Below are positions 36,243 to 45,518 of a stretch of 64,000 bases of DNA, piece after piece; the stretch's first letter is position 1; the number at the start of each line of letters is the position of its first letter. The notes below the pieces were generated by a model, which was not told the DNA's origin, searched no databases, and worked only from the letters and a program-made list of their open reading frames with translations. Source of the stretch: Cognataquiflexum rubidum (lineage in GTDB: Bacteria > Bacteroidota > Bacteroidia > Cytophagales > Cyclobacteriaceae); assembly GCF_022538115.1 (NCBI RefSeq), contig NZ_JAKZAL010000002.1:124001-188000 (forward strand), in the 5' to 3' direction. Made by a program: the position numbers and the translations under genes.

Positions 36243-36503
36243 TTAACCTCCGGAAAAAGGAGGTAGCAAGGCAACTTCAGCACCTACAGGAATGGCTGTC
36301 TTTCCGACTGCCATTTTTTTATTGATTGCAAGGCTAAACTTGGTATGCTGAAGGTCGGGGTATTGTTGGTAGAGATAGCCTAATAAAACCTCTGTGTCCG
36401 GCATGTATTCCAACACCAACTCTTTGGTTTTTATCTTTTCGGCAATCATACCGAAGGCTATTATGTGGATACTTGTAAGTGTCATAGGTTCGAAGTTAGG
36501 CAT
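36243..36503 (-). CDS. moaD: MoaD, molybdopterin synthase sulfur carrier
   Basis: 86 residues (a second ATG at 36485 gives 80, the more usual length). A ubiquitin-like beta-grasp protein with IHIIAFGMIAEKI, the YLYQQYPDL helix and the required C-terminal Gly-Gly (LLPPFSGG). The Gly is adenylated by MoeB and converted to a thiocarboxylate, the sulfur donor for MoaE. It lies between tauE and moeB. Confidence 0.9.
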   Translation of the reverse strand: MPNFEPMTLTSIHIIAFGMIAEKIKTKELVLEYMPDTEVLLGYLYQQYPDLQHTKFSLAINKKMAVGKTAIPVGAEVALLPPFSGG

Positions 36504-36525
36504 TAGAATTGGAATAATTTGACTT

Positions 36526-37269
36526 TCACCCAGACCAGATCAGCTTCACCGCTGCAATAAAGAGAACAACAGTCAAGAGGTATTTGATCATGACGGGATT
36601 GAATTTCTTTGCACCGAGATACGCGCCCAAAGCTCCTCCTGCGATCGTCAACGGCATGACGATCCAAAGTTGCCGGTCGATATCCACCTGAAACCCGTCT
36701 GCACCAAGAAACCCCGATACGGAGTTGAAAAAGATGAACAGCGCACTGACGGCGGCGGTTTCTTTCATATTGGTCCAACCCAACATCAGCAATATCGGCG
36801 ATAGGATGATCCCGCCCCCGATGCCGATCAGTCCGGAAAAGAATCCGATCAGCAATCCCAATACAGGTCCCATCCACCACTGCCTTTCCATGGCAGGACG
36901 GTCAGATACCGGAAAAACATTCATAAATCGGAGAATGGGAAAGAAAAGCAAAATGCCCAAGATCCTTTTATACAGGACTGTATCCACCAGAATACTGCCC
37001 CCAAGATATGCTGCAGGAATGGAGAATAAGGTCAACGAAATAAACAGCTGCGTGGGAAAAGTGCTTGCCTTTCTAAAGGAAAAGAACGCCATCAAAGACA
37101 CAAACATGTTCATGATCAGCGCTGTGGGACGGATTTGTTCCGGGGCGAAATTCAACAAAGCCAACACCATCAAATAGCTGCTTGCACCACCATGACCCAC
37201 AGAGGCGTACAAAAAAGCCACCAAAGGCAGCATCAGATAGAGGAAGAATTCATTTAGTCCTTCAGTCAT
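36526..37269 (-). CDS. TauE/SafE-family anion exporter in the Moco operon
   Basis: A 247-residue inner-membrane protein with about eight helices in two halves, showing the TauE pattern FLYASVGHGGASSYLMV near the start and GLIGIGGGIILSPILLMLGW in the second half. Family members transport sulfite, sulfoacetate or other anions. It is three bases after moeA and 22 bases before moaD, so it is inside the Moco operon. Export of sulfite formed by the neighbouring rhodanese domain is one possible reason for its place; this is inference. Confidence 0.85.
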   Translation of the reverse strand: MTEGLNEFFLYLMLPLVAFLYASVGHGGASSYLMVLALLNFAPEQIRPTALIMNMFVSLMAFFSFRKASTFPTQLFISLTLFSIPAAYLGGSILVDTVLYKRILGILLFFPILRFMNVFPVSDRPAMERQWWMGPVLGLLIGFFSGLIGIGGGIILSPILLMLGWTNMKETAAVSALFIFFNSVSGFLGADGFQVDIDRQLWIVMPLTIAGGALGAYLGAKKFNPVMIKYLLTVVLFIAAVKLIWSG

Positions 37270-37272
37270 ATT

Positions 37273-38454
37273 TTACCATTCGTAGATATTGACTTTGGTA
37301 CCTGCTTCCAAAAAATCCACTTCCTCACCGATCTCCGCGATGCAATTGGCAGTGCCATAAGAGATCAAATTAAAGGATTCCTGACCGGGGAGTACGGTGA
37401 CTTCACCGTTTTCCAGTTTGGCCTTCAGGAAAAAGGTGAGTGCGCCATTCTTTTCAAATTTATTAGCCAAAGGATATGAACCGGTTGGATTCCAAACTTC
37501 TGTCCTTCCCATCCAAGCTTCGATGCAGGGTTTGACATATTGGTTGAAGCAGGTGAGGGTAGAGGCGGGATTTCCCGGCAAGGCAAAAATCCATTGGTTT
37601 TTCTTCTGCCCGACAAAAAGTGGTTTTCCGGGCTTTTGCTTCACTTTGTAGAAAAGTTCCTGCACTCCAGCTTGCCGCAATCCTTCTTTGACGTAGTCAT
37701 AATCTCCCACAGAAATACCTCCGGAAAGAATCAGGATATCGTAGTTGTCGAGGTATTCGTTGATTTTCTCCTGCAATTTCTCCGGTTCATCTATCGCCTT
37801 CCCGATCTGGATTTCTTTCACTCCAAGATTTTGCAGGTAAGACTTCATCACCGGACCATTGGCATCATAGACTTTTCCAAAACCCAAAGGATTCCCTGCT
37901 TCTTCGAGTTCATCGCCCGTCAGGATGATCCCGACAGTCGGAGCTGCATGGACGGGAACCTGGCTGATCCCTACAGAAGCAAGCAAACCGATCATCCCGG
38001 GACTGATTGAACTGCCTTTCTTGGCGATCAGGTCGCCGGCTTTGTTTTGGGCTCCCTTGCCACGGAAGTTGGCTCCCTTTCGGAACTTTTCTGAATCAAA
38101 AATCAGCTGTCCTTCTTCTATTTTGACATACTCTTGAGGAATGATTGTGTCTGCGCCTGAGGGAACAGGCGCACCTGTAAAGATCCGGATGGCTTCATTT
38201 TCTCCCAAAACCAACTCCTGCATGTCTCCGGCTTTGCTCTTGGATTGGCTTAAAAGCCTTCTTAGGTTATTGTCTTTTTGCCAGCAAATGGCATAACCAT
38301 CCATGGCAGAATTATTGAAAAAAGGAATATCGATGGGGGAGAAAATATCCTTGGAAAGGACCAACCCGGAAGCTTTATCCATGTCGAGCAAAATAGTCTT
38401 GCCTGAAATGAGGTTATCCTGAAGTGTTTTTTTTGCTTCGCTAACTGAAATCAT
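37273..38454 (-). CDS. moeA: MoeA, molybdopterin molybdenumtransferase
   Basis: A 393-residue protein with all MoeA parts: PFFNNSAMDGYAI, RIFTGAPVPSGADTIIPQE, KGANFRGKGAQNKAGD, GIILTGDELEE, VYDANGPVMKSYL, LSGGISVGDYDYVKEGL and FALPGNPASTLTCFNQYV. It inserts molybdate into adenylylated molybdopterin. It follows moaA by nine bases; the ATG at 38454 has no upstream competitor. Confidence 0.95.
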   Translation of the reverse strand: MISVSEAKKTLQDNLISGKTILLDMDKASGLVLSKDIFSPIDIPFFNNSAMDGYAICWQKDNNLRRLLSQSKSKAGDMQELVLGENEAIRIFTGAPVPSGADTIIPQEYVKIEEGQLIFDSEKFRKGANFRGKGAQNKAGDLIAKKGSSISPGMIGLLASVGISQVPVHAAPTVGIILTGDELEEAGNPLGFGKVYDANGPVMKSYLQNLGVKEIQIGKAIDEPEKLQEKINEYLDNYDILILSGGISVGDYDYVKEGLRQAGVQELFYKVKQKPGKPLFVGQKKNQWIFALPGNPASTLTCFNQYVKPCIEAWMGRTEVWNPTGSYPLANKFEKNGALTFFLKAKLENGEVTVLPGQESFNLISYGTANCIAEIGEEVDFLEAGTKVNIYEW

Positions 38455-38463
38455 ATGGGTTGG

Positions 38464-39444
38464 CTAACCGCCGATTTTGATCATGCTGCGGTTTTCGATT
38501 TTATCTGCTTCGGCTTTGAGGTAATCAGGTGAAAACTGTCCCCCGAGCATGGCGTGTTTTCTATAGATGGATAGGTGGATCAAAGGAAGGATGTCTTCAC
38601 CTTTGCGCAGAGTGCCGAGCAGGTCCATTTCCTCTTTGCCAAAAAGGCAATTTTTCATCTTGCCGTCAGCTGTGATCCGCATCCTGTTGCAGTCCCCACA
38701 GAAGTGCTCGCTCATCGTCGTGATGAATGCAAAAGTACCTTCATTGCCGACCACTTTATATTTTTTGGCGGTATCATGGACCTGATCCTGAAGTTTGACC
38801 ACATCCATTTCAGCTTGGACCATCCCGAGCATCTGCTTTGCAGTGATGACCTTTTCACTTTTCCAATGGTTGCCCGAAAAAGGCATAAACTCTATGAATC
38901 GGACATGAAGCGGAAGTTTTTCAGTGATTTTGACAAAGTCAAGCAGTTCCTCCTCGATGATGCCATTCAGTGCCACTGCATTGATTTTGACCCGAAAGCC
39001 ATGGTCAAGGAGCAGGAGAATATTGTCCCAAACCTGTTGGAATTGGTTTCTTTTGGTGAGTTTGAAAAATGTCTCCGGATTCAGGGTGTCAAGACTGACA
39101 TTGAGGGAACGGATGCCTGCGTCTTTCAAAAGTTGGAGATGCTTGTGAATCAAAACCCCGTTGGTGGTCAGCGTAAGTTCGACCAGTAACTTTGACAACC
39201 GCTGCACAATGTCGGGAAACTCCTTTCTGACCAAAGGTTCGCCACCGGTCAACCTGATTTTCTTAACTCCGAGGTCCACAAAAGTCTTGGCAATCTGCTC
39301 AATCTCTCCGGTGGACATGAGTTTGGAATTGGGCAGGCACTCAATTTCCTCATTGGGCATGCAGTAGGCACAACGGAAGTTGCAGCTATCTGTCAGCGAT
39401 ATCCGGAGGTAATTGTGGATCCTGTTATGTTGGTCAATGAGCAT
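38464..39444 (-). CDS. moaA: MoaA, GTP 3',8-cyclase (radical SAM)
   Basis: A 326-residue radical SAM enzyme. The N-terminal [4Fe-4S] motif is CNFRCAYC, the SAM-binding region is RLTGGEPLVRKE, and the C-terminal second cluster site has CGDCNRMRITADGKMKNCLFG (quoted in part). It starts the pathway from GTP. The usual final GG dipeptide is present (MIKIGG). It is the first gene of the operon; 900 bases of repeat-rich DNA lie upstream, holding its promoter. Confidence 0.95.
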   Translation of the reverse strand: MLIDQHNRIHNYLRISLTDSCNFRCAYCMPNEEIECLPNSKLMSTGEIEQIAKTFVDLGVKKIRLTGGEPLVRKEFPDIVQRLSKLLVELTLTTNGVLIHKHLQLLKDAGIRSLNVSLDTLNPETFFKLTKRNQFQQVWDNILLLLDHGFRVKINAVALNGIIEEELLDFVKITEKLPLHVRFIEFMPFSGNHWKSEKVITAKQMLGMVQAEMDVVKLQDQVHDTAKKYKVVGNEGTFAFITTMSEHFCGDCNRMRITADGKMKNCLFGKEEMDLLGTLRKGEDILPLIHLSIYRKHAMLGGQFSPDYLKAEADKIENRSMIKIGG

Positions 39445-39699
39445 TTGAAGCGGGTAAATTTCCCAATTGTATCAAGATCAAATTTGCCAAGAAAGATTAA
39501 GAATTAAAAGGGGAATTTTGTAAAGGGTAGGATGTCAGATGTCCGATGACGGATGTAAAGAAAGGAGAAGTAAGTATCAAGTATCAAGAAGAGAGAGACT
39601 AGAGGCGAGAGCCGAGATACCAGTGATCAATCAATTGTTTTTGTTTTATCCGCGAAAAGTTAAATATCACTCACAACTATGAAATTGGAGAAAACTTAT

Positions 39700-39795
39700 C
39701 CTTGTCACCTCCCTGCCTACCGCAGGCAGGGACGAAGGAGGGGTCTATTTGTTCAATTAAATTAAAGATTTCTCTCTACGTTCGAAATGACAAGG
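39700..39795. mobile_element. MITE-like element, copy 1
   Basis: A 96-base element starting CCTTGTCA and ending TGACAAGG, perfect 8-bp terminal inverted repeats. Inside are a CCTGCC-TACCGCA-GGCAGG hairpin, GGGACGAAGGAG and TTTCTCTCTACGTTCGAAA. It encodes nothing. Confidence 0.6.
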
Positions 39796-39890
39796 TGAGT
39801 TTATCTTTATTCTTGAAGAAACCAAAGTTTTGGAACTTTATTTAGATAATGATTAAGTTACAATTAAGGGTTGAAGAAGCAGGCACTTTA

Positions 39891-39997
39891 CCTTGTCACC
39901 TCCCTGCCTACCGCAGGCAGGGACGAAGGAGAGGTCTACTTAATCGCAAGTTTTGATTCTTTTAAAAAGATTTCTCTCTACGTTCGAAATGACAAGG
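39891..39997. mobile_element. MITE-like element, copy 2
   Basis: A 107-base copy of the preceding element in the same orientation with the same ends and hairpin, differing mainly in a middle AT-rich stretch. No target-site duplication is obvious. Confidence 0.6.
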
Positions 39998-40224
39998 GGA
40001 GGTTTTTTAAAGTCTTAATTTTCTTTTTTCATCCGATCATGATGCTAGAACCCCAAAACGCGAAGCAGACAACCGTTTCAACAACTAGAACAATTAGAAC
40101 CATTAACCAAGAGACCTTTCGTGCCTCAGGTTGGCGGACTCTAAAACCCGATAATTCCAAAGCAGACAACAATGACAACAATGACATCCACTAGAACAAT
40201 TATAACCGAAACATGAACAAAAAA

Positions 40225-40260
40225 CCCCAAACAAAAACCAAATCAGGTTTATGTTTGGGG
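40225..40260 (-). terminator. Intrinsic terminator of the DUF1080-cytochrome operon
   Basis: On the minus strand CCCCAAAC and GTTTGGGG pair with an inner AAACC/GGTTT stem, followed by six T. It lies about 105 bases after the stop codon of the propeller-cytochrome gene. A direct repeat AATATCAATCAATATC (twice, about 40303-40335) sits between. Confidence 0.75.
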
Positions 40261-40365
40261 TATAATGATTGATTTTCAAATTAAGGTTTGATTCACACAC
40301 AATATCAATCAATATCCAATATCAATCAATATCTATTCACTCCGAATTCAACCTAAGTTGAAGTT

Positions 40366-42333
40366 TTATTTCGCCAAAGAATTAATCCAAGCAGCAATCT
40401 TCAAAGCTTCATCCCTTGGAACCTGTGGCATTGCGGCCATCGGTGTGGCATAATCCGGCCAATTCTCAGGTTTTGGATTGTAGATCAAGTCCACGATTTT
40501 CTCATTGGAATATTTCCTTTTGGCGATTTCTGCATAGGCAGGACCGACTTGTCGCTTGGTAGCGTTATGACAAGCAGTACAGGTGTTCTTGGCGAGCAGT
40601 GCATTGATAACTTCGAGTGAAGGGACTTCATTGGCGGCAGCCACGGGTTGTACAGCAACTGCAACCGGGGCTTTCTTCGGAGAAGTAGCGGCTTTTTTCG
40701 CTGCTTCGGCTTCCTGTTTTGCTTTTTCGGCTACGGAGTTGTACTGAATGAGTTCATCCACGGTCAACTTTGCCCCTTCGGGAATATTGTTCAGTGTATA
40801 ATACGCCGTACCATGTACCAAAGAATGGGATTCGAAACTGTCCCTGAGGCCATCCAAGGATATTTTATGGATGTGGTACCTCCTCAAGCCATCGACTACG
40901 ATCCTTACTTTCATGCGGTCAGCCGATACCTTAACTCCTGAGATAACATTTTCCTGAATATTCACAGGAGGACTGCCGTAGACCGGATGGTATTTGTAGG
41001 TAAAGCTCTGAACGGCATAGGAAGCCAAGTCCTCTGCAGAATTGATATTGATTGGCTTGGTGAATTCTATCTCAAATCCATCAGGCATGGCTTTGACGGT
41101 TCTCATTTCAAAAGGGATTTCATTGTTCCAAACCATACGCTGCAAGCCTTCATTGGCTTCGCCTGCCGAACCCCAACCCCTGTTGGTCTCGCCTACAAAA
41201 AGCGACTTGTCCGCACCGAAGGCTATCCGCATCACACCGGATTGGAATCCTCCTCTAAAGTCAATGGATGCACCTTGGTACTGTCCGTTGACTTTCTCCA
41301 GCATGACCCGCATGATCTTGCTCTGACCCTGATCCCCTACAAGGACCTGACCTTCGAATGGCCCCAAATGTCCTTTTGGAATCTGCAAAGGCTCAGAATT
41401 CGAGATGCCGTGGATGCCATGAGGCAACCAAACTGCCGGAAGCTTGATGGATGGGATTTTTTCTTTGGCCTCAAAAAGTGTGATAAATTCCTCATCGACT
41501 ATATTTTCGGGCTTGATATAGCGGCCGTAAGTGTTTTTGATTTTCCTTGGATCGACTACTGCGTCAAATTGTTCAGAGGTCAGCTTGAAGGGAGGACCGG
41601 CCATTCCTGTCCAGGCCAAGCCTGCAGGGTGTCCGGTGAAATCTCCCTTTTCCAAATGCCACAATCCACCCGAAGCCATGTAATCTCCTTGATTGTCGGT
41701 GTAAAACAGTTCTCCGTCTATGATGCCGAGTCCGGCAGGGGAGCGCATGCCGGTGGCCCAAGGCTCCATTTTGCCGTCAGGGGTGATTTTCATCACCCAA
41801 CCTCTGTACGGCACGCGGCTTTCGCCTCTCCACCATTCTTCATTTCCAAAGGCCACATTGCCAGAAACAAAGTAATTCCCATCCTTGCTGACTTTGGGTC
41901 CAAAGCTATATTCATGGTAATGGCCGGAAATGTCCCATGCATAGATCGTCTCGTATTTGTCTGCGTAGCCGTCCTTGTCTGTGTCGGTGACTTTGGTGAG
42001 TTCACCCCTTTGGGCACAGATCCATGAACCGTCCTGATAGGTCAATCCGAGGATTTCGTGGAGTCCTGAAGCAAATTTTCGGAAGAAAGGTCTTGGGCTT
42101 GTGGGATTTTCTACGATGAAAATATCCCCCCGCCTAGTCGCCACCCCAAGGTTGCCATTTGGCATCAAAGCCAATCCGCCTACTTCAAGGAGCGTTCCTT
42201 CCGGACTGCTTACCTTCATGATTTTGTAATAATCCTCCTCTAATGGAGACTCCTGTGCCATGGCCGGACGGGAAAACAATCCCAAAAGTCCAAGTGCCAA
42301 GACGGTAATATATGTTGAATAAAAGGTCTTCAT
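40366..42333 (-). CDS. Secreted propeller protein with C-terminal cytochrome c
   Basis: A 655-residue precursor with a signal peptide (TVLALGLLGLFSRPAMAQ). Residues about 30-400 resemble PQQ-dependent sugar or sorbosone dehydrogenase-like beta-propellers (GLALMPNGNLGVATRRGDIF, WATGMRSPAGLGIIDGELFYTDNQGD). An Ala/Lys-rich linker (about 540-575) leads to a monohaem cytochrome c with CTACHNATKRQVGPAY and a distal Met near PMAAMPQVP. Probably periplasmic or surface oxidation of a sugar-like substrate with electrons passed to the haem. It follows the DUF1080 gene by 18 bases. Confidence 0.82.
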   Translation of the reverse strand: MKTFYSTYITVLALGLLGLFSRPAMAQESPLEEDYYKIMKVSSPEGTLLEVGGLALMPNGNLGVATRRGDIFIVENPTSPRPFFRKFASGLHEILGLTYQDGSWICAQRGELTKVTDTDKDGYADKYETIYAWDISGHYHEYSFGPKVSKDGNYFVSGNVAFGNEEWWRGESRVPYRGWVMKITPDGKMEPWATGMRSPAGLGIIDGELFYTDNQGDYMASGGLWHLEKGDFTGHPAGLAWTGMAGPPFKLTSEQFDAVVDPRKIKNTYGRYIKPENIVDEEFITLFEAKEKIPSIKLPAVWLPHGIHGISNSEPLQIPKGHLGPFEGQVLVGDQGQSKIMRVMLEKVNGQYQGASIDFRGGFQSGVMRIAFGADKSLFVGETNRGWGSAGEANEGLQRMVWNNEIPFEMRTVKAMPDGFEIEFTKPININSAEDLASYAVQSFTYKYHPVYGSPPVNIQENVISGVKVSADRMKVRIVVDGLRRYHIHKISLDGLRDSFESHSLVHGTAYYTLNNIPEGAKLTVDELIQYNSVAEKAKQEAEAAKKAATSPKKAPVAVAVQPVAAANEVPSLEVINALLAKNTCTACHNATKRQVGPAYAEIAKRKYSNEKIVDLIYNPKPENWPDYATPMAAMPQVPRDEALKIAAWINSLAK

Positions 42334-42351
42334 ATTCTAATTGTCAATAAG

Positions 42352-44163
42352 TTAAAACAAGATGGCGTATTGGATTTGTGAATTGAGGGATACCAAGAGC
42401 TGCTGTTTGTCTCCACTGCTTTGGATTACCGGCTTGTTGGCCGATTTGGGGTCTACCTGAATGTAGAAACCCTTGTCTGCTACCCAATACAATCCGTCTT
42501 TGATCAGCTTGATGGCGGCACCTTCGGCGATGGCATATTGCTTATTGGCGGTGCCTCCTGTGGCGGAAAGTGTTCTGTCGAGGCCTTTGCCATCTACTCT
42601 GCTGATGATAAAGTCTTTGAATGCGATTCCTTGCAAATCATAGCTGAATTCTACGCCTCCATTTTTGGTCTGATATCCTTGGGAATCAAAGTTCTGCTTG
42701 TTTGACTGGAATTCTATTCCCTGAAGGTTCTTTTCAGGATTGCCGAGGAAAACCACCGCACCGAGGGGAACAGAGGCGCCATTCCCTCGGTCATTCCACA
42801 TCGGCGTGGCATCTAGGAATCCACCTCTCCAGACCTGAAATAGGTTGCCTTTGCTCAGGTCATAGGAATAATGCACCTGCTGAGGACTTGATACCGACAG
42901 GGCATGGGTGATTCTTTTGCCGTCAGGCAAATCCATAAAACTTCGCAACATCGGTACATCCTGTTGGTCGACGAGGATCGGGTCAGTGGCCCATATCTGT
43001 CTCGTCGGACTTTTTGACAATGGCATCTCGCGCAGACCTGGTCCGGAGACATACAGGTCAAGTCCTGTGTCGGACCAATCTTTGGTTTTGGAAACAAGGA
43101 TTTCAACAGGAACTGTTCCTTTGGTGAGGGTGACAGTTGCCCTTTGGTACTCTTCACCCATCTCAGTAACTTTCTTTCCGTCTATTTTTAGCTGTCCAGT
43201 GCCTGAAGAAACAAGCATGTGGATGTTGTATTCGCCGTTTTCCGGGATACTTAAATTTCCCATGTATCGGGTCAGGTTTTGTCCGGCTGGTGTTGAAATC
43301 GGGTCTTGGATATTGGCAATGATGCCTAGAGTGGCCGCGTCCAATTTGGAAAACTCAGGTTCTTGGTTGAAGAATCCTTTGTAAGTCATGTACTTCAGGT
43401 CTGTGAGTGTCGGTACCGCTGTATCAAATCTCGTGATCATGATATTGCGGAAAGCCACCGCACCATGGTCGCCCTGGATTCGGAGCGGTCCTTTGGCGAT
43501 ATCGTTTGGCATCAATGAGCCTCTGGTAGGTCCACTCATTTCAAGATTTTCGTGAATCAATACACCGTTAAGCTCGATGTAAAGGAACTTTGCATTTTCG
43601 ATTTTCTCTCCCTGCGCATTGAACCTTGGAGCCTGGAAGGAAACTCGCAGCTGCTGCCATACTCCCGGTGCTCGGGAGACATTCTGCCTTGGAGCGTAAC
43701 CTTCATATCCTTTTTGCCCATCGGGTTTGGTGTCATCCCAACGCTCGTAGACGCCACCCATGTCTCCTGGCTTGACGGTGGTTTTGGTCCAGCTGTCAAG
43801 GACCTGGATTTCGTATTGGCCCATGAGGTAGACGCCTGAGTTGGAATGGGAAGCCACCATCACTTCAAGCTCTAGGTCGATGTCGCCAAATTCTTCGACA
43901 GAGACAAGATCTTGTCCGTTGTTCTTTTTGGTGGGGAGGTTGACGATGATGCCATCGCCTTTAGTGGCTTTGAGGAAGTTGGCCTGGTCCGGATCTCCCG
44001 AGACCTCAGATGCCATCTGCCAGGTGCCGCTGTTGGGTTTGAAAGCTGAGAGGTCTTTTAGCATTACAGTCTGCTGGGCAAAAAGGGCAGTATTGCCAAA
44101 AAATCCAGTCAGGAATATACAGCCTAGGAGGACTGCATATTTTTTGAAATCAATATTGGTCAT
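42352..44163 (-). CDS. DUF1080 (3-keto-disaccharide hydrolase-like) protein
   Basis: A 603-residue secreted protein: signal peptide LLGCIFLTGFFGNTALFAQ. Residues about 35-250 form a DUF1080 jelly roll (DIDLELEVMVASHSNSGVYLMGQYEIQVLDSW, quoted in part; GVYERWDD; DHGAVAFRNIMI). A PA14-like middle part (about 300-375, GTGQLKIDGKKVTEMG) and a beta-rich C-terminus follow. DUF1080 members hydrolyse 3-keto-glycosides or related sugars. Pairing with a propeller-cytochrome protein fits an oxidise-then-cleave route for sugars; that link is inference. Confidence 0.82.
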   Translation of the reverse strand: MTNIDFKKYAVLLGCIFLTGFFGNTALFAQQTVMLKDLSAFKPNSGTWQMASEVSGDPDQANFLKATKGDGIIVNLPTKKNNGQDLVSVEEFGDIDLELEVMVASHSNSGVYLMGQYEIQVLDSWTKTTVKPGDMGGVYERWDDTKPDGQKGYEGYAPRQNVSRAPGVWQQLRVSFQAPRFNAQGEKIENAKFLYIELNGVLIHENLEMSGPTRGSLMPNDIAKGPLRIQGDHGAVAFRNIMITRFDTAVPTLTDLKYMTYKGFFNQEPEFSKLDAATLGIIANIQDPISTPAGQNLTRYMGNLSIPENGEYNIHMLVSSGTGQLKIDGKKVTEMGEEYQRATVTLTKGTVPVEILVSKTKDWSDTGLDLYVSGPGLREMPLSKSPTRQIWATDPILVDQQDVPMLRSFMDLPDGKRITHALSVSSPQQVHYSYDLSKGNLFQVWRGGFLDATPMWNDRGNGASVPLGAVVFLGNPEKNLQGIEFQSNKQNFDSQGYQTKNGGVEFSYDLQGIAFKDFIISRVDGKGLDRTLSATGGTANKQYAIAEGAAIKLIKDGLYWVADKGFYIQVDPKSANKPVIQSSGDKQQLLVSLNSQIQYAILF

Positions 44164-44229
44164 TTTTTCAAAGTAATGGTTTGGAATGGAAGTAGTTTGA
44201 AAGAGTAAATATGTCCCAAATGGGGTGTT

Positions 44230-44628
44230 TTTCCAAATGAATGTTTAATTACCGCAATGGACGCGGAGGTTTCGCAAAGGGTCGCAAAGGTTCTTTAACT
44301 TTACCACAGAGCTCCCGGAAAGCACAGAGAAAAAAGGTTAAATTTTCTCCCGCAGATATCGCAGATTTAAGCAGACGACATCTAAGCCGATTTTTATGTT
44401 TCTGCTATCCTGCTTCTCCAGAAGCTGGATTTGATTTCACTTTTACCGCAATGATAGCCAAGGTTTCGCAATGGTCGCCAAGGGTCTTTAACTTTACCAC
44501 TGAGCACACAGAGGGCACAGAGAAAAAAGGTAAATTTTCTCCCGCAGATATCGCAGATTTACCCAGACGACACCTAAGCCGATGTTTATGTTTCCACAAT
44601 AGTGATATTTGGATTGTTTGAGATAAAA
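44230..44628. repeat. Island of interspersed CAGAG-type repeats (a)
   Basis: The DNA is a mosaic of modules: ACCGCAATGGACGC...TTTCGCAA, TACCACAGAGC...CACAGAGAAAA and TTTCTCCCGCAGATATCGCA. A block of about 195 bases is present twice (from about 44250 and from about 44445). The plus-strand frame across it is repeat sequence, not a gene. Confidence 0.7.
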
Positions 44629-45347
44629 GCCACATAGTGGCGAAATATTGGTAGCCATGGGAAAGGTGCTAAAACAATCTTAATACATACAGGAATTCCA
44701 TTGCACCGCAGCCCATGGTGAATATGAATGCCGTTGGTTTTATTTCGGTCATGAATCTTCTAAGCAGAAGAATCTTCATTACCGAAATGGTAGGAGGTAT
44801 TTTGATTTACCACTGAGCACACAGAGGGCACAGAGAAAAGTAGGTTTAACTTTCTCCCGCAGATATCGCAGATTGACGCAGAAGGTCTACAAACAAGCAG
44901 CCACATAGTGGCGAAATATTGGTAGCCATGGGAAAGGTGCTAAAACAATCTTAATACATACAGGAATTCCAATGCACCGCAGCCCATGGTGAATTTGAAT
45001 GCCGTTGGTTTTGTTTCGGTCATGAATCTTCTAAGCAGAAGAATCTTCATTACCGAAATGGTAGGGGGTATTTTGATTTACCACTGAGGACACAGAGGGC
45101 ACAAAGAAAAGTAGGTTTAATTTTCTCCCGCAGATATCGCAGATTGACGCAGAAGGTCTACAAACAAGCAGCCACATAGTGGCGAAATATAGAAGCCATG
45201 GGAAAGGTGCTAAAACAATCTTAATACATACAGGAATTCCAATGCACCGCAGCCCAAGGTGAATATGAATGCCGTTGGTTTTATTTCGGTCATGAATCTT
45301 CTAAGCAGAAGAATCTTCAATACCGAAATGGTAGGGGTAATTTTTCT
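44629..45347. repeat. 271-bp direct tandem repeat, about 2.7 units
   Basis: Units start at 44629, 44900 and 45171 with GCCACATAGTGGCGAAATAT, giving a 271-base period; the third is cut after about 177 bases. Each holds a long imperfect hairpin (ATTTCGGT ... ACCGAAAT around AATCTTCT-AAGC-AGAAGA) and a CAGAG-type module. The units differ by only a few bases. A 36-codon minus-strand frame in each unit changes amino acids between copies. Confidence 0.8.
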
Positions 45348-45518
45348 TTTACCGCAAGGGATACGAAGGTTTCGCAAAGAGTAATTTATTTTCCCGCAGA
45401 CTGCGCAGAAAACGCAGATTGTTTTTTTCCTTATCAATCCTTAAATCCTTTTTCCCTGCGGCTTTACGTGAGATAATTTTTCTTTTGAGCAAAGGGAACC
45501 TGCCTGAAGGGAAAAAAA
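45348..45518. repeat. CAGAG-type repeat tail
   Basis: Continues the same interspersed modules (ACCGCAAGGGATACGAAGG, CCCGCAGACTGCGCAGAAAA) up to the end of the CIA30 gene. No gene is seen. Confidence 0.55.

Larger units (their letters stand above)
39445..40224. repeat. Gene-free repeat-rich spacer upstream of moaA
   Basis: No gene is supported. It contains two copies of a compact element with 8-bp terminal inverted repeats (next two entries) and a third copy of the ACAAC-type dispersed repeat (about 40050-40205). The AT-rich tract just above 39444 should hold the moaA promoter. Confidence 0.7.

Noticed and set aside
44241-44621. 126-residue plus-strand open frame
   Set aside because: It follows the duplicated CAGAG-type modules exactly and repeats its own sequence; there is no start context or family.
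44669-45320. A 36-codon minus-strand frame found in each 271-bp unit
   Set aside because: Copies differ by amino-acid-changing substitutions and the third has TTG in place of ATG, so there is no sign of selection for a protein.
44629-45347. Possible CRISPR array
   Set aside because: The repeat units are 271 bases and almost wholly identical, without short repeats separated by unique spacers, and no cas gene is near.
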